Assembly (NCBI GenBank): GCA_032622095.1
Contig: CP136064.1
Span: 190,139,794-190,203,793, forward strand
DNA: 64,000 bases
DNA from: Siphonodentalium dalli
Taxonomy: Eukaryota > Mollusca > Scaphopoda > Gadilida > Siphonodentaliidae
Direction: 5' to 3'
How positions within the stretch are numbered: the stretch's first letter is position 1; each line of letters opens with the position of its first letter. The position numbers and the translations under genes are program-made. Shown here piece after piece: positions 8,605-20,243 of the stretch. The notes beneath the pieces were generated by a model. The model was not told where the DNA came from and made no database searches. It saw nothing but the letters and a program-made list of their open reading frames with translations.

Positions 8605-8676
8605 GGGGATGTAGCTCAGTGGTAGAGCGTTCGCTTCGCATGTGAAAGGCCCCGGGTTCAATCCCCGGCATCTCCA
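8605..8676 (+). tRNA. tRNA-Ala-CGC: tRNA-Ala (CGC), slot C
   Basis: Consensus body. The downstream ggtaatttttta variant is shared with 15895. Confidence 0.97.
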
Positions 8677-9448
8677 AGGAAGGCGAATTTTGTTACAATA
8701 TCTTGCACTATATTTCATCAATGGCGGGTTTTGGTAATTTTTTACCCCATTCAATCTCATACAAAATTTATAGCACTCGATCTATTTTATCAGAGGCTGC
8801 TTTTTGGTAATGTTTTGCACTATTCAAATCTCGCACAAAATCCCATGTGTACATTGTCCTGTATTTTTTATAATTTGTTTTATATATCAGTTCGTTTCAT
8901 CCCATATTTTAGTTGCGGGAGGTAGCGTCTGTTTCACAGCATCACCCATAGAGACAAGTTGACGTCACAGACATGATGCACCATTCGTTCGCAATATGGA
9001 CACCCAATAATTTAGTTGGTTGTTTGATTACGACATGTTCAAGATCGAAAATTGGGATCGTCAAGGTCGGTCTCGGAATATTGTTAAATGGACACAACTC
9101 GTTTAAACCTCAAACAGTACGTATACCTAATATGGAAGTCGGAACAATGCAGGTCGATAAATACACGAAACACCGTTATACTCTAAAAATAGTCTTATCG
9201 AAATCACATTAATTTGACAGCTGTTTTCAATTATTTTTTCTCACAGATTGAGACAAACGCTCTTTATGCGTACCGTATAAGGAATATACAAACAATGAAC
9301 GCTCGATCTTTATTGTCTCGTGCTGATTAATTTTCCGAAAACAATATGACTTGAATAAGTCACGACATGATATGTATACATTTCATGTATTTCTCGACAC
9401 ATTTTGACCCCGAACCGGGCCTGACGAGGAGGGTATGTTCTTTGGCCT

Positions 9449-9520
9449 GGGGATGTAGCTCAGTGGTAGAGCGTTCGCTTTGCACGTGAAAGGCCCCGGG
9501 TTCGATCCCCGGCATCTCCA
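9449..9520 (+). tRNA. tRNA-Ala-TGC: tRNA-Ala (UGC), slot A, C38
   Basis: 72 nt, loop TTTGCAC, but in a unit with only one A gene. The upstream flank has atatacaaac, as at 16737. Confidence 0.97.
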
Positions 9521-9760
9521 GCACAGTGCTTTCTTTTTATTTGTATGTATGAAGTTTTAATTGCACATGCCGCTGTTATGACTGACTGTCGTGATTTCAT
9601 ATACTGGAAAGTCACCATTTGTGAATCGAAACGTTCCGTCCTATATGCATAGCTATTAAATCACAACAAAGCAAATTTACCACTTCATCTGACTTCTCAT
9701 CGAATAATAAATAGCTGTCTAATGTAGTCTCCAAACTTTGACGGACAAATTCTATCAGTT

Positions 9761-9832
9761 GGGGATGTAGCTCAGTGGTAGAGCGTTCGCTTTGCATGTG
9801 AAAGGCCCCGGGTTCGATCCCCGGCATCTCCA
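9761..9832 (+). tRNA. tRNA-Ala-TGC: tRNA-Ala (UGC), slot B
   Basis: Consensus body, 72 nt. Confidence 0.97.
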
Positions 9833-10127
9833 AGAAATACTTTTGCACGAAAGTTAAAATTCGATTATGACGGTTTTGGTGATATTAATGGATGTAAATA
9901 ATAGAAACAGCTTTCCCCATCGTTTTTCCGCGTGAAATCACGAAAACGAAAAAATTACTTTTCTGTATGCTCCGATGATATGCTCCGATGCTCCGTGGTA
10001 TTGTGTCCTTATATTGCAGTGTAATTTCTATCATTTTATATTGAGATTAACATACTTCTTTTTTTCGTGGGAAATCAAAGGATTTATTATTTGTCGACAA
10101 TAATATGGCCTTGCAATTTTACGGGCC

Positions 10128-10199
10128 GGGGATGTAGCTCAGTGGTAGAGCGTTCGCTTCGCATGTGAAAGGCCCCGGGTTCAATCCCCGGCATCTCCA
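10128..10199 (+). tRNA. tRNA-Ala-CGC: tRNA-Ala (CGC), slot C
   Basis: Consensus body. Upstream ctccgatg allele, as at 2836. Confidence 0.97.
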
Positions 10200-10971
10200 A
10201 GGAAGGCGAATTTTGTTACAATATCTTGCACTATATTTCATCAATGGCGGGTTTTGGTAAATTTTTACCCCATTCAATCTCATACAAAATTTATAGCACT
10301 CGATCTATTTTATCAGAGGCTGCTTTTTGGTAATGTTTTGCACTATTCAAATCTCGCACAAAATCCCATGTGTACATTGTCCTGTATTTTTTATAATTTG
10401 TTTTATATATCAGTTCGTTTCATCCCATATTTTAGTTGCGGGAGGTAGCGTCTGTTTCACAGCATCACCCATAGAGACAAGTTGACGTCACAGACATGAT
10501 GCACCATTCGTTCGCAATATGGACACCCAATAATTTAGTTGGTTGTTTGATTACGACATGTTCAAGATCGAAAATTGGGATCGTCAAGGTCGGTCTCGGA
10601 ATATTGTTAAATGGACACAACTCGTTTAAACCTCAAACAGTACGTATACCTAATATGGAAGTCGGAACAATGCAGGTCGATAAATACACGAAACACCGTT
10701 TTACTCTAAAAATAGTCTTATCGAAATCACATTAATTTGACAGCTGTTTTCAATTATTTTTTCTCACAGATTGAGACAAACGCTCTTTATGCGTACCGTA
10801 TAAGGAATATATAAACAATGAACGCTCGATCTTTATTGTCTCGTGCTGATTAATTTTCCGAAAACAATATGACTTGAATAAGTCACGACATGATATGTAT
10901 ACATTTCATGTATTTCTCGACACATTTTGACCCCGAACCGGGCCTGACGAGGAGGGTATGTTCTTTGGCCT

Positions 10972-11044
10972 GGGGATGTAGCTCAGTGGTAGAGCGTTCG
11001 CTTTGCATGTGAAAGGCCCCCGGGTTCGATCCCCGGCATCTCCA
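10972..11044 (+). tRNA. tRNA-Ala-TGC: tRNA-Ala (UGC), slot A, 73-nt extra-C variant
   Basis: Extra C before the T stem; higher-order partner of 3680. Confidence 0.9.
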
Positions 11045-11578
11045 GCACAGTGCTTTCTTTTTATTTGTATGTATGAAGTTTTAATTGCACATGCCGCTGT
11101 TATGACTGACTGTCGTGATTTCATATACTGGAAAGTCACCATTTGTGAATCGAAACGTTCCGACATGTTCAAGATCGAAAATTGGGATCGTCAAGGTCGG
11201 TCTCGGAATATTGTTAAATGGACACAACTCGTTTAAACCTCAAACAGTACGTATACCTAATATGGAAGTCGGAACAATGCAGGTCGATAAATACACGAAA
11301 CACCGTTATACTCTAAAAATAGTCTTATCGAAATCACATTAATTTGACAGCTGTTTTCAATTATTTTTTCTCACAGATTGAGACAAACGCTCTTTATGCG
11401 TACCGTATAAGGAATATATAAACACTGAACGCTCGATCTTTATTGTCTCGTGCTGATTAATTTTCCGAAAACAATATGACTTGAATAAGTCACGACATGA
11501 TATGTATACATTTCATGTATTTCTCGACACATTTTGACCCCGAACCGGGCCTGACGAGGAGGGTATGTTCTTTGGCCT

Positions 11579-11650
11579 GGGGATGTAGCTCAGTGGTAGA
11601 GCGTTCGCTTTGCACGTGAAAGGCCCCGGGTTCGATCCCCGGCATCTCCA
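11579..11650 (+). tRNA. tRNA-Ala-TGC: tRNA-Ala (UGC), A' copy, C38
   Basis: 72 nt, loop TTTGCAC; partner of 4287. Confidence 0.97.
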
Positions 11651-11890
11651 GCACAGTGCTTTCTTTTTATTTGTATGTATGAAGTTTTAATTGCACATGC
11701 CGCTGTTATGACTGACTGTCGTGATTTCATATACTGGAAAGTCACCATTTGTGAATCGAAACGTTCCGTCCTATATGCATAGCTATTAAATCACAACAAA
11801 GCAAATTTACCACTTCATCTGACTTCTCATGGAATAATAAATAGCTGTCTAATGTAGTCTCCAAACTTTGACGGACAAATTCTATCAGTT

Positions 11891-11962
11891 GGGGATGTAG
11901 CTCAGTGGTAGAGCGTTCGCTTTGCATGTGAAAGGCCCCGGGTTCGATCCCCGGCATCTCCA
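11891..11962 (+). tRNA. tRNA-Ala-TGC: tRNA-Ala (UGC), slot B
   Basis: Consensus body. The cttctcatgg upstream variant marks it as partner of 4599. Confidence 0.97.
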
Positions 11963-12257
11963 AGAAATACTTTTGCACGAAAGTTAAAATTCGATTATGA
12001 CGGTTTTGGTGATATTAATGGATGTAAATAATAGAAACAGCTTTCCCCATCGTTTTTCCGCGTGAAATCACGAAAACGAAAAAATTACTTTTCTGTATGC
12101 TCCGATGATATGATCCGATGCTCCGTGGTATTGTGTCCTTATATTGCAGTGTAATTTCTATCATTTTATATTGAGATTAACATACTTCTTTTTTTCGTGG
12201 GAAATCAAAGGATTTATTATTTGTCGACAATAATATGGCCTTGCAATTTTACGGGCC

Positions 12258-12329
12258 GGGGATGTAGCTCAGTGGTAGAGCGTTCGCTTCGCATGTGAAA
12301 GGCCCCGGGTTCAATCCCCGGCATCTCCA
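12258..12329 (+). tRNA. tRNA-Ala-CGC: tRNA-Ala (CGC), slot C
   Basis: Consensus body. Upstream atccgatg allele. Confidence 0.97.
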
Positions 12330-13101
12330 AGGAAGGCGAATTTTGTTACAATATCTTGCACTATATTTCATCAATGGCGGGTTTTGGTAAATTTTTACCC
12401 CATTCAATCTCATACAAAATTTATAGCACTCGATCTATTTTATCAGAGGCTGCTTTTTGGTAATGTTTTGCACTATTCAAATCTCGCACAAAATCCCATG
12501 TGTACATTGTCCTGTATTTTTTATAATTTGTTTTATATATCAGTTCGTTTCATCCCATATTTTAGTTGCGGGAGGTAGCGTCTGTTTCACAGCATCACCC
12601 ATAGAGACAAGTTGACGTCACAGACATGATGCACCATTCGTTCGCAATATGGACACCCAATAATTTAGTTGGTTGTTTGATTACGACATGTTCAAGATCG
12701 AAAATTGGGATCGTCAAGGTCGGTCTCGGAATATTGTTAAATGGACACAACTCGTTTAAACCTCAAACAGTACGTATACATAATATGGAAGTCGGAACAA
12801 TGCAGGTCGATAAATACACGAAACACCGTTATACTCTAAAAATAGTCTTATCGAAATCACATTAATTTGACAGCTGTTTTCAATTATTTTTTCTCACAGA
12901 TTGAGACAAACGCTCTTTATGCGTACCGTATAAGGAATATATAAACAATGAACGCTCGATCTTTATTGTCTCGTGCTGATTAATTTTCCGAAAACAATAT
13001 GACTTGAATAAGTCACGACATGATATGTATACATTTCATGTATTTCTCGACACATTTTGACCCCGAACCGGGCCTGACGAGGAGGGTATGTTCTTTGGCC
13101 T

Positions 13102-13174
13102 GGGGATGTAGCTCAGTGGTAGAGCGTTCGCTTTGCATGTGAAAGGCCCCCGGGTTCGATCCCCGGCATCTCCA
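13102..13174 (+). tRNA. tRNA-Ala-TGC: tRNA-Ala (UGC), slot A, 73-nt extra-C variant
   Basis: Extra C before the T stem; partner of 5810. Confidence 0.9.
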
Positions 13175-13708
13175 GCACAGTGCTTTCTTTTTATTTGTAT
13201 GTATGAAGTTTTAATTGCACATGCCGCTGTTATGACTGACTGTCGTGATTTCATATACTGGAAAGTCACCATTTGTGAATCGAAACGTTCCGACATGTTC
13301 AAGATCGAAAATTGGGATCGTCAAGGTCGGTCTCGGAATATTGTTAAATGGACACAACTCGTTTAAACCTCAAACAGTACGTATACCTAATATGGAAGTC
13401 GGAACAATGCAGGTCGATAAATACACGAAACACCGTTATACTCTAAAAATAGTCTTATCGAAATCACATTAATTTGACAGCTGTTTTCAATTATTTTTTC
13501 TCACAGATTGAGACAAACGCTCTTTATGCGTACCGTATAAGGAATATATAAACACTGAACGCTCGATCTTTATTGTCTCGTGCTGATTAATTTTCCGAAA
13601 ACAATATGACTTGAATAAGTCACGACATGATATGTATACATTTCATGTATTTCTCGACACATTTTGACCCCGAACCGGGCCTGACGAGGAGGGTATGTTC
13701 TTTGGCCT

Positions 13709-13780
13709 GGGGATGTAGCTCAGTGGTAGAGCGTTCGCTTTGCACGTGAAAGGCCCCGGGTTCGATCCCCGGCATCTCCA
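13709..13780 (+). tRNA. tRNA-Ala-TGC: tRNA-Ala (UGC), A' copy, C38
   Basis: 72 nt, loop TTTGCAC; partner of 6417. Confidence 0.97.
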
Positions 13781-14020
13781 GCACAGTGCTTTCTTTTTAT
13801 TTGTATGTATGAAGTTTTAATTGCAAATGCCGCTGTTATGACTGACTGTCGTGATTTCATATACTGGAAAGTCACCATTTGTGAATCGAAACGTTCCGTC
13901 CTATATGCATAGCTATTAAATCACAACAAAGCAAATTTACCACTTCATCTGACTTCTCATCGAATAATAAATAGCTGTCTAATGTAGTCTCCAAACTTTG
14001 ACGGACAAATTCTATCAGTT

Positions 14021-14092
14021 GGGGATGTAGCTCAGTGGTAGAGCGTTCGCTTTGCATGTGAAAGGCCCCGGGTTCGATCCCCGGCATCTCCA
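14021..14092 (+). tRNA. tRNA-Ala-TGC: tRNA-Ala (UGC), slot B
   Basis: Consensus body; partner of 6729. Confidence 0.97.
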
Positions 14093-14387
14093 AGAAATAC
14101 TTTTGCACGAAAGTTAAAATTCGATTATGACGGTTTTGGTGATATTAATGGATGTAAATAATAGAAACAGCTTTCCCCATCGTTTTTCCGCGTGAAATCA
14201 CGAAAACGAAAAAATTACTTTTCTGTATGCTCCGATGATATGATCCGATGCTCCGTGGTATTGTGTCCTTATATTGCAGTGTAATTTCTATCATTTTATA
14301 TTGAGATTAACATACTTCTTTTTTTCGTGGGAAATCAAAGGATTTATTATTTGTCGACAATAATATGGCCTTGCAATTTTACGGGCC

Positions 14388-14459
14388 GGGGATGTAGCTC
14401 AGTGGTAGAGCGTTCGCTTCGCATGTGAAAGGCCCCGGGTTCAATCCCCGGCATCTCCA
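14388..14459 (+). tRNA. tRNA-Ala-CGC: tRNA-Ala (CGC), slot C
   Basis: Consensus body. Upstream atccgatg allele. Confidence 0.97.
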
Positions 14460-15230
14460 AGGAAGGCGAATTTTGTTACAATATCTTGCACTATATTTCA
14501 TCAATGGCGGGTTTTGGTAAATTTTTACCCCATTCAATCTCATACAAAATTTATAGCACTCGATCTATTTTATCAGAGGCTGCTTTTTGGTAATGTTTTG
14601 CACTATTCAAATCTCGCACAAAATCCCATGTGTACATTGTCCTGTATTTTTTATAATTTGTTTTATATATCAGTTCGTTTCATCCCATATTTTAGTTGCG
14701 GGAGGTAGCGTCTGTTTCACAGCATCACCCATAGAGACAAGTTGACGTCACAGACATGATGCACCATTCGTTCGCAATATGGGCACCCAATAATTTAGTT
14801 GGTTGTTTGATTACGACATGTTCAAGATCGAAAATTGGGATCGTCAAGGTCGGTCTCGGAATATTGTTAAATGGACACAACTCGTTTAAACCTCAAACAG
14901 TACGTATACCTAATATGGAAGTCGGAACAATGCAGGTCGATAAATACACGAAACACCGTTATACTCTAAAAATAGTCTTATGAAATCACATTAATTTGAC
15001 AGCTGTTTTCAATTATTTTTTCTCACAGATTGAGACAAACGCTCTTTATGCGTACCGTATAAGGAATATATAAACAATGAACGCTCGATCTTTATTGTCT
15101 CGTGCTGATTAATTTTCCGAAAACAATATGACTTGAATAAGTCACGACATGATATGTATACATTTCATGTATTTCTCGACACATTTTGACCCCGAACCGG
15201 GCCTGACGAGGAGGGTATGTTCTTTGGCCT

Positions 15231-15301
15231 GGGGATGTAGCTCAGTGGTAGAGCGTTCGCTTTGCATGTGAAAGGCCCGGGTTCGATCCCCGGCATCTCC
15301 A
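15231..15301 (+). tRNA. tRNA-Ala-TGC: tRNA-Ala (UGC), slot A, 71-nt variant
   Basis: One C fewer before the T stem (aaaggcccggg), leaving a 4-base variable loop. All stems still pair. Its partner at 7940 is 72 nt, and this copy lies in the indel-rich stretch, so a consensus error is as likely as a real variant. Confidence 0.85.
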
Positions 15302-15541
15302 GCACAGTGCTTTCTTTTTATTTGTATGTATGAAGTTTTAATTGCACATGCCGCTGTTATGACTGACTGTCGTGATTTCATATACTGGAAAGTCACCATT
15401 TGTGAATCGAAACGTTCCGTCCTATATGCATAGCTATTAAATCACAACAAAGCAAATTTACCACTTCATCTGACTTCTCATCGAATAATAAATAGCTGTC
15501 TAATGTAGTCTCCAAACTTTGACGGACAAATTCTATCAGTT

Positions 15542-15613
15542 GGGGATGTAGCTCAGTGGTAGAGCGTTCGCTTTGCATGTGAAAGGCCCCGGGTTCGATC
15601 CCCGGCATCTCCA
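15542..15613 (+). tRNA. tRNA-Ala-TGC: tRNA-Ala (UGC), slot B
   Basis: Consensus body. The downstream 13-bp deletion is the same as after 8252. Confidence 0.97.
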
Positions 15614-15894
15614 AGAAATACTTTTGCACGAAAGTTAAAATTCGATTATGACGGTTTTGGTGATATAATAGAAACAGCTTTCCCCATCGTTTTTCCGCGT
15701 GAAATCACGAAAACGAAAAAATTACTTTTCTGTATGCTCCGATGATATGATCCGATGCTCCGTGGTATTGTGTCCTTATATTGCAGTGTAATTTCTATCA
15801 TTTTATATTGAGATTAACATACTTCTTTTTTTCGTGGGAAATCAAAGGATTTATTATTTGTCGACAATAATATGGCCTTGCAATTTTACGGGCC

Positions 15895-15966
15895 GGGGAT
15901 GTAGCTCAGTGGTAGAGCGTTCGCTTCGCATGTGAAAGGCCCCGGGTTCAATCCCCGGCATCTCCA
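15895..15966 (+). tRNA. tRNA-Ala-CGC: tRNA-Ala (CGC), slot C
   Basis: Consensus body; partner of 8605. Confidence 0.97.
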
Positions 15967-16736
15967 AGGAAGGCGAATTTTGTTACAATATCTTGCACTA
16001 TATTTCATCAATGGCGGGTTTTGGTAATTTTTTACCCCATTCAATCTCATACAAAATTTATAGCACTCGATCTATTTTATCAGAGGCTGCTTTTGGTAAT
16101 GTTTTGCACTATTCAAATCTCGCACAAAATCCCATGTGTACATTGTCCTGTATTTTTATAATTTGTTTTATATATCAGTTCGTTTCATCCCATATTTTAG
16201 TTGCGGGAGGTAGCGTCTGTTTCACAGCATCACCCATAGAGACAAGTTGACGTCACAGACATGATGCACCATTCGTTCGCAATATGGACACCCAATAATT
16301 TAGTTGGTTGTTTGATTACGACATGTTCAAGATCGAAAATTGGGATCGTCAAGGTCGGTCTCGGAATATTGTTAAATGGACACAACTCGTTTAAACCTCA
16401 AACAGTACGTATACCTAATATGGAAGTCGGAACAATGCAGGTCGATAAATACACGAAACACCGTTATACTCTAAAAATAGTCTTATCGAAATCACATTAA
16501 TTTGACAGCTGTTTTCAATTATTTTTTCTCACAGATTGAGACAAACGCTCTTTATGCGTACCGTATAAGGAATATACAAACAATGAACGCTCGATCTTTA
16601 TTGTCTCGTGCTGATTAATTTTCCGAAAACAATATGACTTGAATAAGTCACGACATGATATGTATACATTTCATGTATTTCTCGACACATTTTGACCCCG
16701 AACCGGGCCTGACGAGGAGGGTATGTTCTTTGGCCT

Positions 16737-16808
16737 GGGGATGTAGCTCAGTGGTAGAGCGTTCGCTTTGCACGTGAAAGGCCCCGGGTTCGATCCCCGG
16801 CATCTCCA
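16737..16808 (+). tRNA. tRNA-Ala-TGC: tRNA-Ala (UGC), slot A, C38
   Basis: 72 nt, loop TTTGCAC, single-A unit; partner of 9449. Confidence 0.97.
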
Positions 16809-17046
16809 GCACAGTGCTTTCTTTTTATTTGTATGTATGAGTTTTAATTGCACATGCCGCTGTTATGACTGACTGTCGTGATTTCATATACTGGAAAGTC
16901 ACCATTTGTGAATCGAAACGTTCCGTCCTATATGCATAGCTATTAAATCACAACAAGCAAATTTACCACTTCATCTGACTTCTCATCGAATAATAAATAG
17001 CTGTCTAATGTAGTCTCCAAACTTTGACGGACAAATTCTATCAGTT

Positions 17047-17118
17047 GGGGATGTAGCTCAGTGGTAGAGCGTTCGCTTTGCATGTGAAAGGCCCCGGGTT
17101 CGATCCCCGGCATCTCCA
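17047..17118 (+). tRNA. tRNA-Ala-TGC: tRNA-Ala (UGC), slot B
   Basis: Consensus body. The flanks carry several single-base indels (acaacaagca, agtttaaaat). Confidence 0.96.
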
Positions 17119-17413
17119 AGAAATACTTTTGCACGAAAGTTTAAAATTCGATTATGACGGTTTTGGTGATATTAATGGATGTAAATAATAGAAACAGCTT
17201 TCCCCCATCGTTTTTCCGCGTGAAATCACGAAAACGAAAAAATTACTTTTCTGTATGCTCCGATGATATGCTCCGATGCTCCGTGGTATTGTGTCCTTAT
17301 ATTGCAGTGTAATTTCTATCATTTTATATTGAGATTAACATACTTCTTTTTTCGTGGGAAATCAAAGGATTTATTATTTGTCGACAATAATATGCCTTGC
17401 AATTTTACGGGCC

Positions 17414-17485
17414 GGGGATGTAGCTCAGTGGTAGAGCGTTCGCTTCGCATGTGAAAGGCCCCGGGTTCAATCCCCGGCATCTCCA
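17414..17485 (+). tRNA. tRNA-Ala-CGC: tRNA-Ala (CGC), slot C
   Basis: Consensus body. The upstream flank lacks one G (atatgcc). Confidence 0.96.
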
Positions 17486-18257
17486 AGGAAGGCGAATTTT
17501 GTTACAATATCTTGCACTATATTTCATCAATGGCGGGTTTTGGTAAATTTTTACCCCATTCAATCTCATACAAAATTTATAGCACTCGATCTATTTTATC
17601 AGAGGCTGCTTTTTGGTAATGTTTTGCACTATTCAAATCTCGCACAAAATCCCATGTGTACATTGTCCTGTATTTTTTATAATTTGTTTTATATATCAGT
17701 TCGTTTCATCCCATATTTTAGTTGCGGGAGGTAGCGTCTGTTTCACAGCATCACCCATAGAGACAAGTTGACGTCACAGACATGATGCACCATTCGTTCG
17801 CAATATGGACACCCAATAATTTAGTTGGTTGTTTGATTACGACATGTTCAAGATCGAAAATTGGGATCGTCAAGGTCGGTCTCGGAATATTGTTAAATGG
17901 ACACAACTCGTTTAAACCTCAAACAGTACGTATACCTAATATGGAAGTCGGAACAATGCAGGTCGATAAATACACGAAACACCGTTTTACTCTAAAAATA
18001 GTCTTATCGAAATCACATTAATTTGACAGCTGTTTTCAATTATTTTTTCTCACAGATTGAGACAAAACGCTCTTTATGCGTACCGTATAAGGAATATATA
18101 AACAATGAACGCTCGATCTTTATTGTCTCGTGCTGATTAATTTTCCGAAAACAATATGACTTGAATAAGTCACGACATGATATGTATACATTTCATGTAT
18201 TTCTCGACACATTTTGACCCCGAACCGGGCCTGACGAGGAGGGTATGTTCTTTGCCT

Positions 18258-18329
18258 GGGGATGTAGCTCAGTGGTAGAGCGTTCGCTTTGCATGTGAAA
18301 GGCCCCCGGGTTCGATCCCGGCATCTCCA
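18258..18329 (+). tRNA. tRNA-Ala-TGC: tRNA-Ala (UGC), slot A, altered T arm
   Basis: It has the extra C before the T stem but lacks one C after the T loop (cgatcccgg). The T loop is therefore six bases if the stem is kept. The upstream flank has also lost a G (tttgcct). Either damaged or, more likely in this stretch, a base-calling error. Confidence 0.75.
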
Positions 18330-18861
18330 GCACAGTGCTTTCTTTTTATTTGTATGTATGAAGTTTTAATTGCACATGCCGCTGTTATGACTGACTGTCG
18401 TGATTTCATATACTGAAAGTCACCATTTGTGAATCGAAACGTTCCGACATGTTCAAGATCGAAATTGGGATCGTCAAGGTCGGTCTCGGAATATTGTTAA
18501 ATGGACACAACTCGTTTAAACCTCAAACAGTACGTATACCTAATATGGAAGTCGGAACAATGCAGGTCGATAAATACACGAAACACCGTTATACTCTAAA
18601 AATAGTCTTATCGAAATCACATTAATTTGACAGCTGTTTTCAATTATTTTTTCTCACAGATTGAGACAAACGCTCTTTATGCGTACCGTATAAGGAATAT
18701 ATAAACACTGAACGCTCGATCTTTATTGTCTCGTGCTGATTAATTTTCCGAAAACAATATGACTTGAATAAGTCACGACATGATATGTATACATTTCATG
18801 TATTTCTCGACACATTTTGACCCCGAACCGGGCCTGACGAGGAGGGTATGTTCTTTGGCCT

Positions 18862-18933
18862 GGGGATGTAGCTCAGTGGTAGAGCGTTCGCTTTGCACGT
18901 GAAAGGCCCCGGGTTCGATCCCCGGCATCTCCA
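18862..18933 (+). tRNA. tRNA-Ala-TGC: tRNA-Ala (UGC), A' copy, C38
   Basis: 72 nt, loop TTTGCAC. Last C38 gene in the window. Confidence 0.96.
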
Positions 18934-19172
18934 GCACAGTGCTTTCTTTTTATTTGTATGTATGAAGTTTTAATTGCACATGCCGCTGTTATGACTGACT
19001 GTCGTGATTTCATATACTGGAAAGTCACCATTTGTGAATCGAAACGTTCCGTCCTATATGCATAGCTATTAAATCACAACAAAGCAAATTACCACTTCAT
19101 CTGACTTCTCATCGAATAATAAATAGCTGTCTAATGTAGTCTCCAAACTTTGACGGACAAATTCTATCAGTT

Positions 19173-19244
19173 GGGGATGTAGCTCAGTGGTAGAGCGTTC
19201 GCTTTGCATGTGAAAGGCCCCGGGTTCGATCCCCGGCATCTCCA
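19173..19244 (+). tRNA. tRNA-Ala-TGC: tRNA-Ala (UGC), slot B
   Basis: Consensus body, 72 nt. Confidence 0.97.
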
Positions 19245-19539
19245 AGAAATACTTTTGCACGAAAGTTAAAATTCGATTATGACGGTTTTGGTGATATTAA
19301 TGGATGTAAATAATAGAAACAGCTTTCCCCATCGTTTTTCCGCGTGAAATCACGAAAACGAAAAAATTACTTTTCTGTATGCTCCGATGATATGATCCGA
19401 TGCTCCGTGGTATTGTGTCCTTATATTGCAGTGTAATTTCTATCATTTTATATTGAGATTAACATACTTCTTTTTTTCGTGGGAAATCAAAGGATTTATT
19501 ATTTGTCGACAATAATATGGCCTTGCAATTTTACGGGCC

Positions 19540-19612
19540 GGGGATGTAGCTCAGTGGTAGAGCGTTCGGCTTCGCATGTGAAAGGCCCCGGGTTCAATCC
19601 CCGGCATCTCCA
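19540..19612 (+). tRNA. tRNA-Ala-CGC: tRNA-Ala (CGC), slot C, 73 nt with extra G
   Basis: The anticodon stem reads gttcggcttcgc, with one G too many near 19568, so the 5' strand of the stem is bulged. It is 47 bp from the assembly gap and probably a consensus error. Confidence 0.8.
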
Positions 19613-19658
19613 AGGAAGGCGAATTTTGTTACAATATCTTGCACTATATTTCATCAAT

Positions 19659-19758
19659 NNNNNNNNNNNNNNNNNNNNNNNNNNNNNNNNNNNNNNNNNN
19701 NNNNNNNNNNNNNNNNNNNNNNNNNNNNNNNNNNNNNNNNNNNNNNNNNNNNNNNNNN
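19659..19758. other. Assembly gap (100 N)
   Basis: Exactly 100 Ns, the conventional placeholder for a gap of unknown size. The left side stops 46 bp after a slot C gene and the right side resumes between slots A and B. At least one C-to-A spacer and one slot A gene are missing, and possibly many whole units. Confidence 0.99.
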
Positions 19759-19877
19759 TATATGCATAGCTATTAAATCACAACAAAGCAAATTTACCAC
19801 TTCATCTGACTTCTCATCGAATAATAAATAGCTGTCTAATGTAGTCTCCAAACTTTGACGGACAAATTCTATCAGTT

Positions 19878-19949
19878 GGGGATGTAGCTCAGTGGTAGAG
19901 CGTTCGCTTTGCATGTGAAAGGCCCCGGGTTCGATCCCCGGCATCTCCA
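19878..19949 (+). tRNA. tRNA-Ala-TGC: tRNA-Ala (UGC), slot B
   Basis: Consensus body, first gene after the gap. Confidence 0.97.
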
Positions 19950-20243
19950 AGAAATACTTTTGCACGAAAGTTAAAATTCGATTATGACGGTTTTGGTGAT
20001 ATTAATGGATGTAAATAATAGAAACAGCTTTCCCATCGTTTTTTCCGCGTGAAATCACGAAAACGAAAAAATTACTTTTCTGTATGCTCCGATGATATGC
20101 TCCGATGCTCCGTGGTATTGTCCTTATATTGCAGTGTAATTTCTATCATTTTATATTGAGATTAACATACTTCTTTTTTTTCGTGGGAAATCAAAGGATT
20201 TATTATTTGTCGACAATAATATGGCCTTGCAATTTTACGGGCC

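Larger units (their letters stand above)
3204..10495 (+). repeat. Higher-order repeat, copy 1 (7292 bp)
   Basis: Four units (2130, 2130, 1509, 1523 bp). Their private variants reappear in the same order in the next copy: an extra C in the first A gene, cttctcatgg upstream of B, cgtatacataat, tgcaaatgcc, gggcaccc, the 13-bp deletion, and atatacaaac. Confidence 0.93.
10556..11768 (+). repeat. Slot A block tandem duplication
   Basis: Copy junction at 11162/11163; gttccg|acatg as before. Confidence 0.92.
12686..13898 (+). repeat. Slot A block tandem duplication
   Basis: Copy junction at 13292/13293; partner of 5394-6606. Confidence 0.92.
10496..17781 (+). repeat. Higher-order repeat, copy 2 (~7286 bp)
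   Basis: Repeats the four-unit pattern of 3204-10495 with the same private variants at offset 7292. The offset slips by a few bases after about 14980, where isolated single-base indels begin. Confidence 0.92.
17842..19051 (+). repeat. Slot A block tandem duplication
   Basis: Same junction (gttccg|acatg, near 18446). Both copies carry scattered single-base indels. Confidence 0.9.
1..19658 (+). repeat. Left sub-array, sub-family 1
   Basis: Units here read gtattgtgtcc and have a T7 run (cttcttttttt) upstream of slot C, unlike the right sub-array. Many units are 2130 bp because of a duplicated slot A block (A-A'-B-C). Units beginning near 1075, 3204, 5334, 10496, 12626 and 17782 are of the long kind. 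Those near 7464, 8973, 14756 and 16261 are of the short kind (1509-1523 bp). All nine C38 tRNA variants lie here. Confidence 0.93.

Noticed and set aside
19540-19612. Genuine bulged-stem tRNA-Ala (CGC)
   Set aside because: It sits beside the gap in the indel-rich stretch, so the extra G is more likely a consensus error. Kept as a tRNA with lowered confidence.
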